From NCBI GenBank assembly GCA_036806345.1, contig DAIROT010000033.1:1-25041 (forward strand): a DNA stretch of 25,041 nucleotides. Direction: 5' to 3'. Positions 1 to 7,381 of the stretch are shown here, in pieces. The translations under genes were made by a program, and so were the position numbers. Below the pieces are notes generated by a model. The model was not told the origin of the DNA, ran no database searches, and saw only the letters and a list, made by a program, of their open reading frames with translations. The DNA comes from QHCF01 sp003244275. Its GTDB lineage: Bacteria; Actinomycetota; Acidimicrobiia; Acidimicrobiales; QHCF01. The first letter of the stretch is position 1, and every line of letters begins with the position of its first letter.

Positions 1-38
1 TTCTCAGATGAGGCAACGTATAGGGCTACGCGGAGGTT

Positions 39-428
39 TTGGATGAGTCAATGCGGACCCCTGCGAACGAGCTACCTTTTGGTGTCGTCTCCCCGTACTG
101 GCTGGACCTGCGCCGCTACGACCCGGTTTCTGTGGCCGCCGTCTTGGCCAAGCCCATGCTCATCCTGCAAGGTGGCCGCGACTACCAGGTGACGGTGGAC
201 GACGACCTGGCCGGGTGGAAGACCGGCCTGGCGCATCGGGCGAACGTGCTCGTCCGGGTCTACCCGTCCGACAACCACTCCTTCTTTCCCGGCACCGGGC
301 CCTCAGCGCCGATGGAGTACGAGCAGTCGCATCACATGGACCCCGTCGCCGTCGCTGACATCGCCAGCTGGCTGACAGTTCCCAAGTTCAACAAGGCCCG
401 CTCGGCATCATCTGGTTTCGAGAGGTAG
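39..428 (+). pseudogene. C-terminal fragment of an alpha/beta hydrolase
   Basis: The translated product resembles the last ~110 residues of secreted or cytosolic alpha/beta hydrolases that are usually several hundred residues long. The segment PFGVVSPYWLDLRRYDP leads into LILQGGRDYQVT, whose Asp fits the acid of the catalytic triad, and DNHSFF, whose His fits the triad base. The nucleophile-elbow serine and the rest of the core fold are absent. The frame opens only at a TTG at 39 (first ATG at 51), and in-frame stops at 9-11 and 21-23 rule out a simple continuation past the window edge. It is therefore a truncated or frameshifted remnant, or the gene continues upstream in another frame. It converges on dapB and is the only plus-strand coding sequence here apart from the PIN remnant. 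The family call is fairly secure; the pseudogene status is inference. Confidence 0.6.
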
Positions 429-474
429 TGGAGCTGTCTGACCAACCGCTGCGGATCCCATCCACCATGCGGCC

Positions 475-487
475 GCCTGCAGCAGGC
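475..487. repeat. Short inverted repeat between convergent genes
   Basis: GCCTGC and GCAGGC flank a single A, followed at about 494-510 by a second small inverted repeat (CGACC AA GGTCG). It lies between the convergent hydrolase fragment and dapB, where a bidirectional terminator could sit, but there is no T-run and the loops are too short to be convincing. Confidence 0.2.
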
Positions 488-518
488 TCTCCGATCGACC
501 AAGGTCGGACGTCATGGC

Positions 519-1334
519 TCAGAAACCTAGCAGCGGCTCGAGGCCAAGGGTCACGCCCGGGCGGCTGGCCACTGACTTGACGGCCAGGAGCACGCCGGGC
601 ATGAACGAGCTGCGATCATAGGAGTCGTGGCGGATGGTGAGGCTCTGGCCAGCTGCTCCCATCAGGACCTCGTGGTGAGCCACCAATCCCCGCAGGCGTA
701 CCGAGTGCAACCGGACGCCGGCCGGCCCCAGGCCTCCCCGAGCTCCGGGCAGGACCTCCGTGCGGGTCGGGTCGGGCGCCCAGTCACCGGCGCCGGCGGT
801 CCAGCGGGCCCCCGCCATCCGCTCGGCGGTGTGCAGGGCGGTGCCCGACGGCGCGTCGCGCTTGGCGTCGTGGTGCAGCTCGACGATCTCGGCGCTGTCC
901 ATGTAAGGGGCGGCCATCTCGGCCAGGCGCATCATCAGCACCGCCCCGACGGCGAAGTTGGCCGCCGCGATGCAGTTGGGGCGGCGGTCGGACGGCTCGA
1001 ACAGCTGGCTCAGCTCGGCCATGTCGTCGGCACTCAGGCCAGTGGTGCCGACCACGGCATGAACGCCGTGGGCCGCGCACCACCGCAGGTTCTCCATGGC
1101 GGCAGTGGCCTCGGTGAAGTCCACTGCCACCTCCGCCTGGGCCCGGCTCAGGCCGTCGATATCACCGTCGACCCCTAACCTGACTGCTTCTGCGCCGGTG
1201 AGCTGGCTCAGCTCGGTACCAGCCAGCCGCGGATCCACCGCCGCCACCAGGTCAAGGTCAGGATCACCCGCCACCGCCCGGCAGATGGTCGTCCCCATGC
1301 GCCCGCCGGCACCGAGGACCCCGACCCGCATCAT
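519..1334 (-). CDS. dapB: 4-hydroxy-tetrahydrodipicolinate reductase
   Basis: Cytosolic enzyme that reduces 4-hydroxy-tetrahydrodipicolinate to tetrahydrodipicolinate with NAD(P)H, in the lysine and diaminopimelate (cell wall) pathway. The 271-residue product has the normal family length. The dinucleotide-binding glycine motif GAGGRMG is at residues 8-14, VDFT near 71, GTTG near 96, and the AANFAVGAVLMMR stretch near 124. The substrate and catalytic segment HHDAKRDAPSGTA is at 154-166, containing the active-site histidines, the lysine and the SGT phosphate-binding turn. Two adjacent ATG codons (1334 and 1331) are possible starts. It follows the M16 peptidase gene in the same direction, but a 795-base gap holding a PIN-domain remnant separates them, so it may have its own promoter. 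No clear -35/-10 pair was found. Identification is secure. Confidence 0.95.
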   Translation of the reverse strand: MMRVGVLGAGGRMGTTICRAVAGDPDLDLVAAVDPRLAGTELSQLTGAEAVRLGVDGDIDGLSRAQAEVAVDFTEATAAMENLRWCAAHGVHAVVGTTGLSADDMAELSQLFEPSDRRPNCIAAANFAVGAVLMMRLAEMAAPYMDSAEIVELHHDAKRDAPSGTALHTAERMAGARWTAGAGDWAPDPTRTEVLPGARGGLGPAGVRLHSVRLRGLVAHHEVLMGAAGQSLTIRHDSYDRSSFMPGVLLAVKSVASRPGVTLGLEPLLGF

Positions 1335-1445
1335 GCCCGCACCCTACAAGCTGGTGGTCTCGCCGCTGAAGCGAACCGGTCCGGTCCGGCTGGGACCAGC
1401 TCAGCGGCGGCCAAGCTCGTCGTCGCCGAGGCAGGATCGGCGGCC

Positions 1446-1772
1446 ATGGCCTCCTGGGCGGCGGACCACGAAGGCCAGGTCGTGTCCAGCGACCTCCTGC
1501 GAACCGAGCTCCTCCGGGCCACCCGACGGGAAGCCCCCGAACAGATGCAGCGGGCCCGGGCGGTGCTCGACGCACTCATGATGACGAGCCTCCCGGTCCC
1601 AACGTTCGAGCGAGCGGGGACTCTCGAACCCGACCAGATGCGAAACCTGGACGCGCTTCACCTCGCCGCTGCCCTGGAGCTGGGCGATGAGCTCGACGGC
1701 ATTATCACCTACGATGATCGACTGACGGAGGCGGCCGCGCTGCACGGTGTCGAGGTGGTGGCGCCAAGGTAG
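1446..1772 (+). CDS. VapC-type PIN-domain ribonuclease remnant
   Basis: Resembles the toxin ribonuclease of VapBC toxin-antitoxin modules (PIN fold, Mg-dependent RNA cleavage). From the first ATG the product is 108 residues, against about 130-140 for the family. The same frame reads on upstream to about 1392 as GTSSAAAKLVVAEAGSAA, matching the usual PIN N-terminus in which LDTSA carries the first catalytic Asp. Here that Asp is read as Gly and no start codon precedes it. The other acidic positions are present: Glu in LLRTELLRATRR, Asp in NLDALHLAAALEL, and Asp in TYDDRLTEAA. There is no antitoxin gene: the upstream neighbour is dapB on the opposite strand. This is probably a decayed, inactive toxin gene; a shortened protein from 1446 cannot be excluded. 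Confidence 0.6.
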   Translation: MASWAADHEGQVVSSDLLRTELLRATRREAPEQMQRARAVLDALMMTSLPVPTFERAGTLEPDQMRNLDALHLAAALELGDELDGIITYDDRLTEAAALHGVEVVAPR

Positions 1773-2129
1773 ATCCTTTTGCCATCGGCCCGGGGCGGAC
1801 GCTGGTAGATGCCCTGAGGGCGGGCCCCTTGGGCACTCCCGCGGGAGTGTCGCCGTTTGGTGAAATGGTGGCAGACCCAGATCAAGCGCCGGGGTGTTGC
1901 CCGAGCAGACCAAAGAGCAGCCGATGTGGTTGGCCTCCACCGCAGGGGCGGTTCTCCGGCTCGGGGCCCGGACCTGGAAGGGGCCTGGGCATCGAACGCC
2001 GCCGAGCGGGGCGCCCCGAAGGAGCCCGGAAGCCCCTGCGCGCCGGCGACGAGCCGGCGCCATCTCAGCCGCGTCCTAGAGCCATCCTCCCGGGTCGTCG
2101 GCCTGGAATCAAGAATCTGATCACAAGGG
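1773..2129. other. Gene-poor gap with GC-rich palindromes
   Basis: No open frame in this stretch resembles a known protein and no tRNA-like cloverleaf was found. It contains a perfect 16-base palindrome, CACTCCCGCGGGAGTG (1834-1849), and a strong stem-loop at 2040-2060. It lies downstream of the M16 peptidase gene and upstream of dapB in the direction of transcription, and follows the end of the PIN remnant, so it is probably decayed intergenic sequence. Confidence 0.5.
2040..2060 (-). terminator. GC-rich stem-loop downstream of the M16 peptidase gene
   Basis: An 8-base perfect stem, GCGCCGGC (2040-2047) with GCCGGCGC (2053-2060), closes a five-base loop about 70 bases after the peptidase stop codon. 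It could stabilise or end the pnp-peptidase transcript. There is no following U-run, so a Rho-independent terminator is not proven. Confidence 0.35.
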
Positions 2130-3374
2130 TCAGGGTCGGCCGGCGAAGTCGCTCTGGTCGAAGGGCCCGACCACGGCCAGGGTGCGTGGCCCACCGAGGA
2201 CGTCCCGGGCCGCCTGGTACACCTCCTCCAAGGTGACGGCCTCGATGCGGGCCAGCACGTCGGCAATCTCCAGCACCTCCCCGTGCAGGAGCAGGCTCTG
2301 CCCGATCCGGCTCATCCGGGCACCGGAGTCCTCGAGGGCCAGCAGCGTGTCGGCTCGCAGGTGGGCGTGGGCCACCACCAGCTCACGTTCGGTGATGCCG
2401 GATTCGACCAGGTTGTCCAGCTCAGCGGTGACCAGGTCGACGACCGCCATGGCACGATCCGGCGACGTGCCCACGTACACCGCTACTGACCCCGCGTCCT
2501 CGAAGGACGTCTGGTCCGAGTACACCGAATAAGCCAGCCCCCGGGTCTCTCGGATCTCCTGGAACAACCGGCTGGACAGGCCTCCGCCCAGGACATGGTT
2601 GAGGGCGGCCACCGCCCAACGCTGCGGGTCGTGGCGATCCGGCCCCCTGACCCCGAGCACCACGTGGGCCTGCTCGGTGGGTCGGGTGGTGACGGCCAGG
2701 GCATTGGGCGCCCCGACGGGAGCGGTGCGGGCTGGGCCCTGCCCACCGGGCAGCCCGGCAAAGCGAGCCTCGACCGCCTTCACCACTGCCTCATGCTCAA
2801 GATCGCCAGCCGCTGCCATCACCATGTTGGCTGGTCGATAATGAGACGCGAAAAATCCCCTTACCTCCTCAGCCGTCATGGCCGCGATGCTGTCCTCGCT
2901 GCCCAGGACCTCCCGCCCGAGGGGGTGCCCGGGAAACTGAGCCGTCGAGAACAGCTCGTGGACCAGGTCGGCCGGCTCGTCGGCGTGCATCAGGATCTCC
3001 TCGAGGATCACCTGGCGCTCAGAGTCGAGGTCGCTGGGAGCCAGCGACGGTGACCACATGATGTCGCAGAGCACATCCAGGCCGAGGTCGAGATGCTCAC
3101 TAAGTACCCTGACGTAAAAGGCGGTGTACTCCTTGGTGGTGAAGGCGTTCATGTCGCCCCCTACCGCATCCACCGCCTCGGCGATGCTGCGAGCGCTGCG
3201 GGTAGGTGTTCCCTTGAACAGTAGGTGTTCCAGGAAGTGGGATGCGCCCACGACGCCCGCCTCCTCGTCCCGGCCACCTGTGCCCACCCAGTACCCAGCC
3301 GTCACCGATCTCACGTCCGGCATGGCCTCGGTTACGACCCGCAACCCGGAGTCGAGGGTGGTGGTGCGGATCAC
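2130..3374 (-). CDS. M16 family zinc metallopeptidase (processing-peptidase-like)
   Basis: Member of the M16 (pitrilysin / mitochondrial-processing-peptidase) family, the type commonly encoded next to pnp in bacteria. Starting at GTG 3374 gives 414 residues, the usual single-chain length of about 420. VIRTTTLDSGLRVVTE is the standard domain opening. The inverted zinc motif HFLEH lies at residues 46-50 within VVGASHFLEHLLFKGT, and ERQVILEEI supplies the downstream glutamate ligand. The C-terminal half has the second M16 domain, with GGLSSRLFQEIRETRGLAYSVYS as the substrate-binding segment. The frame stays open upstream to 3794, but that part is only the shadow of the pnp tail. The GTG lies 28 bases after the pnp stop, without a good ribosome-binding site, so translation may be coupled. 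The substrate is unknown. Confidence 0.88.
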   Translation of the reverse strand: MIRTTTLDSGLRVVTEAMPDVRSVTAGYWVGTGGRDEEAGVVGASHFLEHLLFKGTPTRSARSIAEAVDAVGGDMNAFTTKEYTAFYVRVLSEHLDLGLDVLCDIMWSPSLAPSDLDSERQVILEEILMHADEPADLVHELFSTAQFPGHPLGREVLGSEDSIAAMTAEEVRGFFASHYRPANMVMAAAGDLEHEAVVKAVEARFAGLPGGQGPARTAPVGAPNALAVTTRPTEQAHVVLGVRGPDRHDPQRWAVAALNHVLGGGLSSRLFQEIRETRGLAYSVYSDQTSFEDAGSVAVYVGTSPDRAMAVVDLVTAELDNLVESGITERELVVAHAHLRADTLLALEDSGARMSRIGQSLLLHGEVLEIADVLARIEAVTLEEVYQAARDVLGGPRTLAVVGPFDQSDFAGRP

Positions 3375-3402
3375 CGCAGGCCGGAGTCGGCCCTGACGGG
3401 CC

Positions 3403-5949
3403 TCAGCGCCGGCCTCCGCGCCGAGGATTACGCCGGGGGCCGCGCTCGCCGGTACCGCTGCCCTCGCGCCCGGACGATCCCTGGCCGGGGCCGGGCCGGC
3501 TGGCACCCACTCCAGCGGCCGATCCGGGACCGAGATCACCGAGCTCATCTTGGAGCTCGGCCTCGAAGCTCTCCTCGAACGAGGGTGCCGGACGCTCGTT
3601 GGCTGGGGCGCGCTCGGTCGGTGCCGGTCCGGGTGACCTCTCGGAGCGGGCTCCCGGGCCGGATGAACCTGGTTGGCCAGCTGTGCTTCCCGGGGCGCCT
3701 GGCACCCCAGACCGTCCCCCCGGCCCCGCCCCGCCATCGGGGCGGCCTTGCGAGCCGGGTGAGGTATCGGCGGCAGCGGACGCGTTGGGCTCACCGGCCA
3801 GGGAGAGCGACACCTTCCCCTGGGGGTCGATCTCGTCCACTCGGACCTCGAGATCCTGACCCAGGCTCAGCACGTCCTCCACCTGGTTGACCCGCCGTCC
3901 CTGTCCCAGTTTTGAGATGTGGACCAGGCCGTCGCGCCCGGGGAGGATATTGACGAAGGCCCCGAACTTGGTGATGTTCACCACCTTGCCCATGTAGTTC
4001 GCCCCCACTTCGGCCAGGGGGGGATCCAATATCATGGTGATCCGCCGGCGAGCCTCCTCCACCGCCGCACTGTCCTTGGAGCCGATGGTCACCGTGCCAA
4101 CCATGCCGTCGTCGTCGACGTTGATGTCGGCGCCGGTCTCCTGTTGCATCAGATTGATGACCTTGCCCTTGGGCCCGATCACCTCGCCGATCTTGTCGAT
4201 CGGGATCTCGAGGCTCACGATCTTGGGTGCATTCTCGTTGACATCGGCCCGTGGCTGGGCGAGCGCCTCTCGCATGACGTCCAGGATGACCAGACGAGCA
4301 TCCCTGGCCTGCTGGAGGGCCTGAGTCAGGACCTCAGCCGGTAGGCCGTCGATCTTGGTATCCAGCTGCAAGGCGGTGACGAACTCGGCGGTGCCGGCCA
4401 CCTTGAAGTCCATGTCCCCAAAGGCGTCCTCCGCTCCCAGGATGTCGGTGAGCGTGGTGTACCTGCCATCCACGTGGACCAGGCCCATGGCGATGCCAGC
4501 TACCGGAGCCTTGATCGGCACTCCGGCATCCATCAGGGACAGAGTGGAGGCACACACCGAGGCCATCGAGGTCGAGCCGTTGGAGCTGAGCACGTCGGAG
4601 ACCAAGCGGAGGGTGTAGGGAAACTCCTCAACCGGCGGCACGACCGGGAGCAGGGCTCTTTCCGCCAGCAACCCGTGGCCGATCTCCCTGCGCTTGGGCC
4701 CACGCATGAACCCGGTCTCCCCGGTGGAGTACGGCGGGAAGTTGTAGTGGTGGATGTAACGCTTGGTGGCATCAATGCCGATGGTGTCGAGCATCTGGCT
4801 CATCCTGGGCATGCCCAAGGTGGTGACGTTGAGGACCTGGGTCTCCCCCCGTTGGAACAGGCCCGAGCCATGGGCGGTCGGCAGCAGATCGACCTCGGCG
4901 CTCAACGGCCGCAGGTCGGCGGTGCCCCGGCCGTCGATGCGGACACCCTCCTCGACGATCCGTCGCCGGACGATCTTCTTGGTGAGCGCCCGAATGGCCG
5001 CCTTGACCTCCTTCTCTCGCCCGGCGAAGGCGTCGGCCAGGGCGGAGGTGATGGCCATCCCCGCCTGCTCCAGCGCAGCCGCCCGATCCGCCTTGCCGGG
5101 GGTGGCGTTGGCCTTCTCCAAAGAGTCGGCGCCTGCCGCCGCCACCCTGTCCCTCACGTCCTCGCCGTAGTCGACCTGGGCGGCGAAGGCGATGGCGGGC
5201 TTGGCTCCGGCCTTGGCCAGCAATTGGCGCTGCAGGTCGATCGACTCCCTGATCCAAACCTTGGCTGCCTCCAGGCCGGCGGCGATGACCTCCTCGGTCA
5301 CCTTGGGTGCGCCAGCCTGGTAGTAGCGCCACGCATCCTCGGTGCCACCAGCCTCGACCATCATGATGGCCACCTCATCGGTGTCGCCGACCGATCGTCC
5401 GGCCACCACCAGCTCGAAGGTCGAGGCATCGCCCTCCTGATAGGTGGCATGGGGCACCCACGTGCCCTCGGTGGACCAAGCCAGGCGCACTGCGCCAATG
5501 GGGCCCTCGAATGGGATGCCCGAGACAGTGAGGGCAGCCGACGCGGCATTGATGGCCAGGACGTCGTAAGGATTGGCCTGGTCAGCAGCGAGGATCGTCC
5601 CGACAATGTGGACGTCGTTGCGGAATCCGGCCGGGAACGACGGACGCAGCGGCCTGTCGATCAGCCGGCAGGTGAGGATGGCCTGATCGGTGGCTCGCCC
5701 CTCGCGGCGAAAGAACGATCCGGGGATCTTGCCGGCCGCGTACATACGCTCTTCGATGTCCACCGTTAGGGGGAAGAAGTCGATTCCCTCTCGGATGGTC
5801 TTGGCCGTGGTGGCCGCGGCCAACACGATGGTGTCGCCCAGCCGGGCGACCACGGCCCCGTCGGCCTGGGGAGCCAGCTTTCCGGTCTCGAACGAGAGTG
5901 TGCGGTCGGTCCCGGTGACGGGGCCTGCCACGGAGATGGCATCGGCCAT
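3403..5949 (-). CDS. pnp: Polyribonucleotide nucleotidyltransferase (PNPase)
   Basis: Phosphorolytic 3'-to-5' exoribonuclease and RNA tailing enzyme of mRNA decay. The 848-residue product has two RNase PH domains; FFRREGRATDQAILTCRLIDRPLRP is in the first, and GLFQRGETQVLNVTTLG and the FMRGPKRREIGHG segment in the second. A helical linker lies between them, then a KH domain near residue 583 (IGEVIGPKGKVI) and an S1 domain near 653 (KFGAFVNILPGRDGLVHISKL). After about residue 720 comes a ~130-residue low-complexity tail rich in Gly, Pro, Ser and Arg with a short acidic stretch, ending in Arg-rich GPRRNPRRGGRR. E. coli PNPase is 711 residues. ATG 5949 is supported by AAAGGAG five bases upstream; the open frame above it (to 6003) is not needed. 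It follows rpsO, as in many bacteria, where the pair is cotranscribed. Confidence 0.96.
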   Translation of the reverse strand: MADAISVAGPVTGTDRTLSFETGKLAPQADGAVVARLGDTIVLAAATTAKTIREGIDFFPLTVDIEERMYAAGKIPGSFFRREGRATDQAILTCRLIDRPLRPSFPAGFRNDVHIVGTILAADQANPYDVLAINAASAALTVSGIPFEGPIGAVRLAWSTEGTWVPHATYQEGDASTFELVVAGRSVGDTDEVAIMMVEAGGTEDAWRYYQAGAPKVTEEVIAAGLEAAKVWIRESIDLQRQLLAKAGAKPAIAFAAQVDYGEDVRDRVAAAGADSLEKANATPGKADRAAALEQAGMAITSALADAFAGREKEVKAAIRALTKKIVRRRIVEEGVRIDGRGTADLRPLSAEVDLLPTAHGSGLFQRGETQVLNVTTLGMPRMSQMLDTIGIDATKRYIHHYNFPPYSTGETGFMRGPKRREIGHGLLAERALLPVVPPVEEFPYTLRLVSDVLSSNGSTSMASVCASTLSLMDAGVPIKAPVAGIAMGLVHVDGRYTTLTDILGAEDAFGDMDFKVAGTAEFVTALQLDTKIDGLPAEVLTQALQQARDARLVILDVMREALAQPRADVNENAPKIVSLEIPIDKIGEVIGPKGKVINLMQQETGADINVDDDGMVGTVTIGSKDSAAVEEARRRITMILDPPLAEVGANYMGKVVNITKFGAFVNILPGRDGLVHISKLGQGRRVNQVEDVLSLGQDLEVRVDEIDPQGKVSLSLAGEPNASAAADTSPGSQGRPDGGAGPGGRSGVPGAPGSTAGQPGSSGPGARSERSPGPAPTERAPANERPAPSFEESFEAELQDELGDLGPGSAAGVGASRPGPGQGSSGREGSGTGERGPRRNPRRGGRR

Positions 5950-6000
5950 GTTGCTCCTTTGTGCTCGGCGGCTAGCTCGGGTCAGTTCCCAGTGGTCGAG

Positions 6001-6015
6001 CACCCGGCCCGGGTG
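6001..6015 (-). other. Hairpin in the rpsO-pnp leader
   Basis: CACCCG and CGGGTG pair around a three-base loop, about 50 bases upstream of the pnp start. In enterobacteria the rpsO-pnp spacer carries a terminator and an RNase III / PNPase autoregulatory hairpin. This stem is in a comparable place but is short and has no U-run, so the parallel is inference. Confidence 0.35.
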
Positions 6016-6075
6016 GGCGGGCCAAGGTGCTCGGCCACTGGCAGCTGACGACAGGCGTCGCCGGTAGCTGTAAGT

Positions 6076-6104
6076 GATTCAGCGGCTGTGATCGATTCAG
6101 CGGC
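6076..6104. repeat. Imperfect 18-base duplication at the rpsO 3' end
   Basis: GATTCAGCGGC occurs at 6076-6086 and again at 6094-6104. On the coding strand the second copy spans the last codons and the TGA stop of rpsO, and the first repeats them 18 bases downstream, so TGA occurs twice in the same frame. Confidence 0.6.
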
Positions 6105-6354
6105 GCAGGCCGAGGCGAGCGACCAGCTCGCGGTAACGCTCCACGTCATTGTTCTGCACGTAGTCGAGGAGCCGTCTGCGCCGACCAATGAGCATCATCA
6201 GACCGCGCCGGGTGTGGTGATCTCCACTATGAACCTTGAGGTGGTCGGTGAGGTGCTTGATCCGATTGCTGAGGATGGCGACCTGAACCTCAGGCGAACC
6301 CGTGTCGGTCTCGTGTAGACGATATTCGGCGATGACTGCACTCTTGTCTGGCAT
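6097..6354 (-). CDS. rpsO: 30S ribosomal protein S15
   Basis: Primary 16S rRNA-binding protein that nucleates the platform of the small subunit. The 85-residue product is slightly shorter than the usual 89 because the N-terminus is trimmed. It has the family hallmarks: HETDTGSPEVQVAILSNRI near the start, LKVHSGDHHTRRGLMMLIGRRRRLLDY (the rRNA-binding loop and helices) in the middle and YRELVARLGLRR at the end. ATG 6354 is 14 bases after the ribF stop, and pnp follows after 147 bases. The S15-PNPase order is conserved widely. Identification is secure. Confidence 0.96.
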   Translation of the reverse strand: MPDKSAVIAEYRLHETDTGSPEVQVAILSNRIKHLTDHLKVHSGDHHTRRGLMMLIGRRRRLLDYVQNNDVERYRELVARLGLRR

Positions 6355-6368
6355 GCTCGAACCCGATG

Positions 6369-7370
6369 CTAGCAGCCGCGCCAGCCCTGCAGGGCAGCTT
6401 GGGCAGCTTCGACGTCTTTGTGAATCTGGACGATCAGATCCTCCACGGCCCCGAAGCGTTGCTGGTCACCCAGGCGCTCCATCACCCGCACCCGGGCGGC
6501 CTCACCGTACAGGTCCGCCGAGAAGCCATCCAGCACATGGACCTCGAGCACCGAACGGGCGCTCGGACCGTAGAAGGTGGGCCGGCATCCGATCGAGATG
6601 GCAGCCCGGTGCACCGACCCGCTGGGGCGTTGGTAGGTGCCGGCATAGACCCCGTCGGCGGGCAGCAGTATCGCCTGGGGGATCTCCACGTTGGCGGTGG
6701 GGAAGCCCAGCAGCGGGCCGGCTCGTCCATCCCCCCGGGCCACCACCCCGCGCAGCTCATGAGGGCGCCCAAGGAGCTGGGCGGCCTGGCCCACCTGGCC
6801 GTCGGCTACCAGACGCCGGATGCGGCTGGAGGAGATCACGTCCCCACGGGGATCGCCAGGGCTGAGGGCGAACGAGCCGTCCGAATTCGGCACCGGACCC
6901 CTCACCGGGGCGATGTCCTCCACCGCGAAGCCGAGCTGGGTACCGCAGGCGGCCAGCATTGACACGTCCCCTCGTCGCCCATGGCCAAAGCGAAAATCCT
7001 GCCCCACGACCACGACCCCGGCTCGCAGCCGCTCCACCAGCGTGTCGGCTACGAAATGCTCAGCTGACTCTTGTGAGCGTCCCTGGTCGAAGGTGACGAC
7101 CAGGGCGCGGTCCAGGTCCTGACCGGCCAGCAGCTCGAGCTTCTGATCCAGGTCGGTCAGCAGCAGGGGCGCCCGCTCGGGATGGACAACAGTTGCCGGA
7201 TGGCGGTCGAAGGTCACGACCGCGCTGTCCAGACCGCCCTGTCGGGCCTGCTCCCGTAGGCGGGAGATCAGAGCCTGATGGCCAAGGTGGACCCCATCGA
7301 AGGCCCCGATCGTGACTACCGCGGCCCTCTCGGGCCGAGTGCGGCGGTCCCCGTCGCGGATGACCTCCAT
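6369..7370 (-). CDS. ribF: Bifunctional riboflavin kinase / FAD synthetase
   Basis: Converts riboflavin to FMN and then to FAD in the cytosol. The 333-residue length fits the bifunctional bacterial type. The N-terminal FAD synthetase (nucleotidyltransferase) half has IGAFDGVHLGHQ (residues 21-32, the GxFDGxHxGH signature), VVVVGQDFRFGHGRRGD and the SSSRIRRLV motif. The C-terminal flavokinase half has GRAGPLLGFPTANVE (with the PTAN Mg/ATP-binding motif), GVYAGTY and FYGPSARSVLEVHVLDGFSADLYG. The start is ATG 7370, 11 bases after the truB stop, without a strong ribosome-binding site. It sits between truB and rpsO, the usual place in actinobacteria. Confidence 0.95.
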   Translation of the reverse strand: MEVIRDGDRRTRPERAAVVTIGAFDGVHLGHQALISRLREQARQGGLDSAVVTFDRHPATVVHPERAPLLLTDLDQKLELLAGQDLDRALVVTFDQGRSQESAEHFVADTLVERLRAGVVVVGQDFRFGHGRRGDVSMLAACGTQLGFAVEDIAPVRGPVPNSDGSFALSPGDPRGDVISSSRIRRLVADGQVGQAAQLLGRPHELRGVVARGDGRAGPLLGFPTANVEIPQAILLPADGVYAGTYQRPSGSVHRAAISIGCRPTFYGPSARSVLEVHVLDGFSADLYGEAARVRVMERLGDQQRFGAVEDLIVQIHKDVEAAQAALQGWRGC

Positions 7371-7381
7371 GATTGCTCAGG

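Noticed and set aside
1446..1772. A working VapBC toxin-antitoxin pair
   Set aside because: No antitoxin frame is present, and the toxin lacks its start and first catalytic Asp.
1855..1900. A tRNA-Leu-like string (TGGTGAAATGGTGGCAGAC)
   Set aside because: No matching acceptor stem, anticodon arm or T-loop follows.
3375..3794. N-terminal extension of the M16 peptidase up to 3794
   Set aside because: This part overlaps the pnp tail in another frame and is Pro/Arg-rich noise; the family domain begins at 3374.
4474..5769. A 431-codon open frame on the plus strand
   Set aside because: It is fully antisense to pnp, has no recognisable family, and its composition (Gly/Asp/His/Leu-rich) is what the reverse of a GC-rich gene produces.
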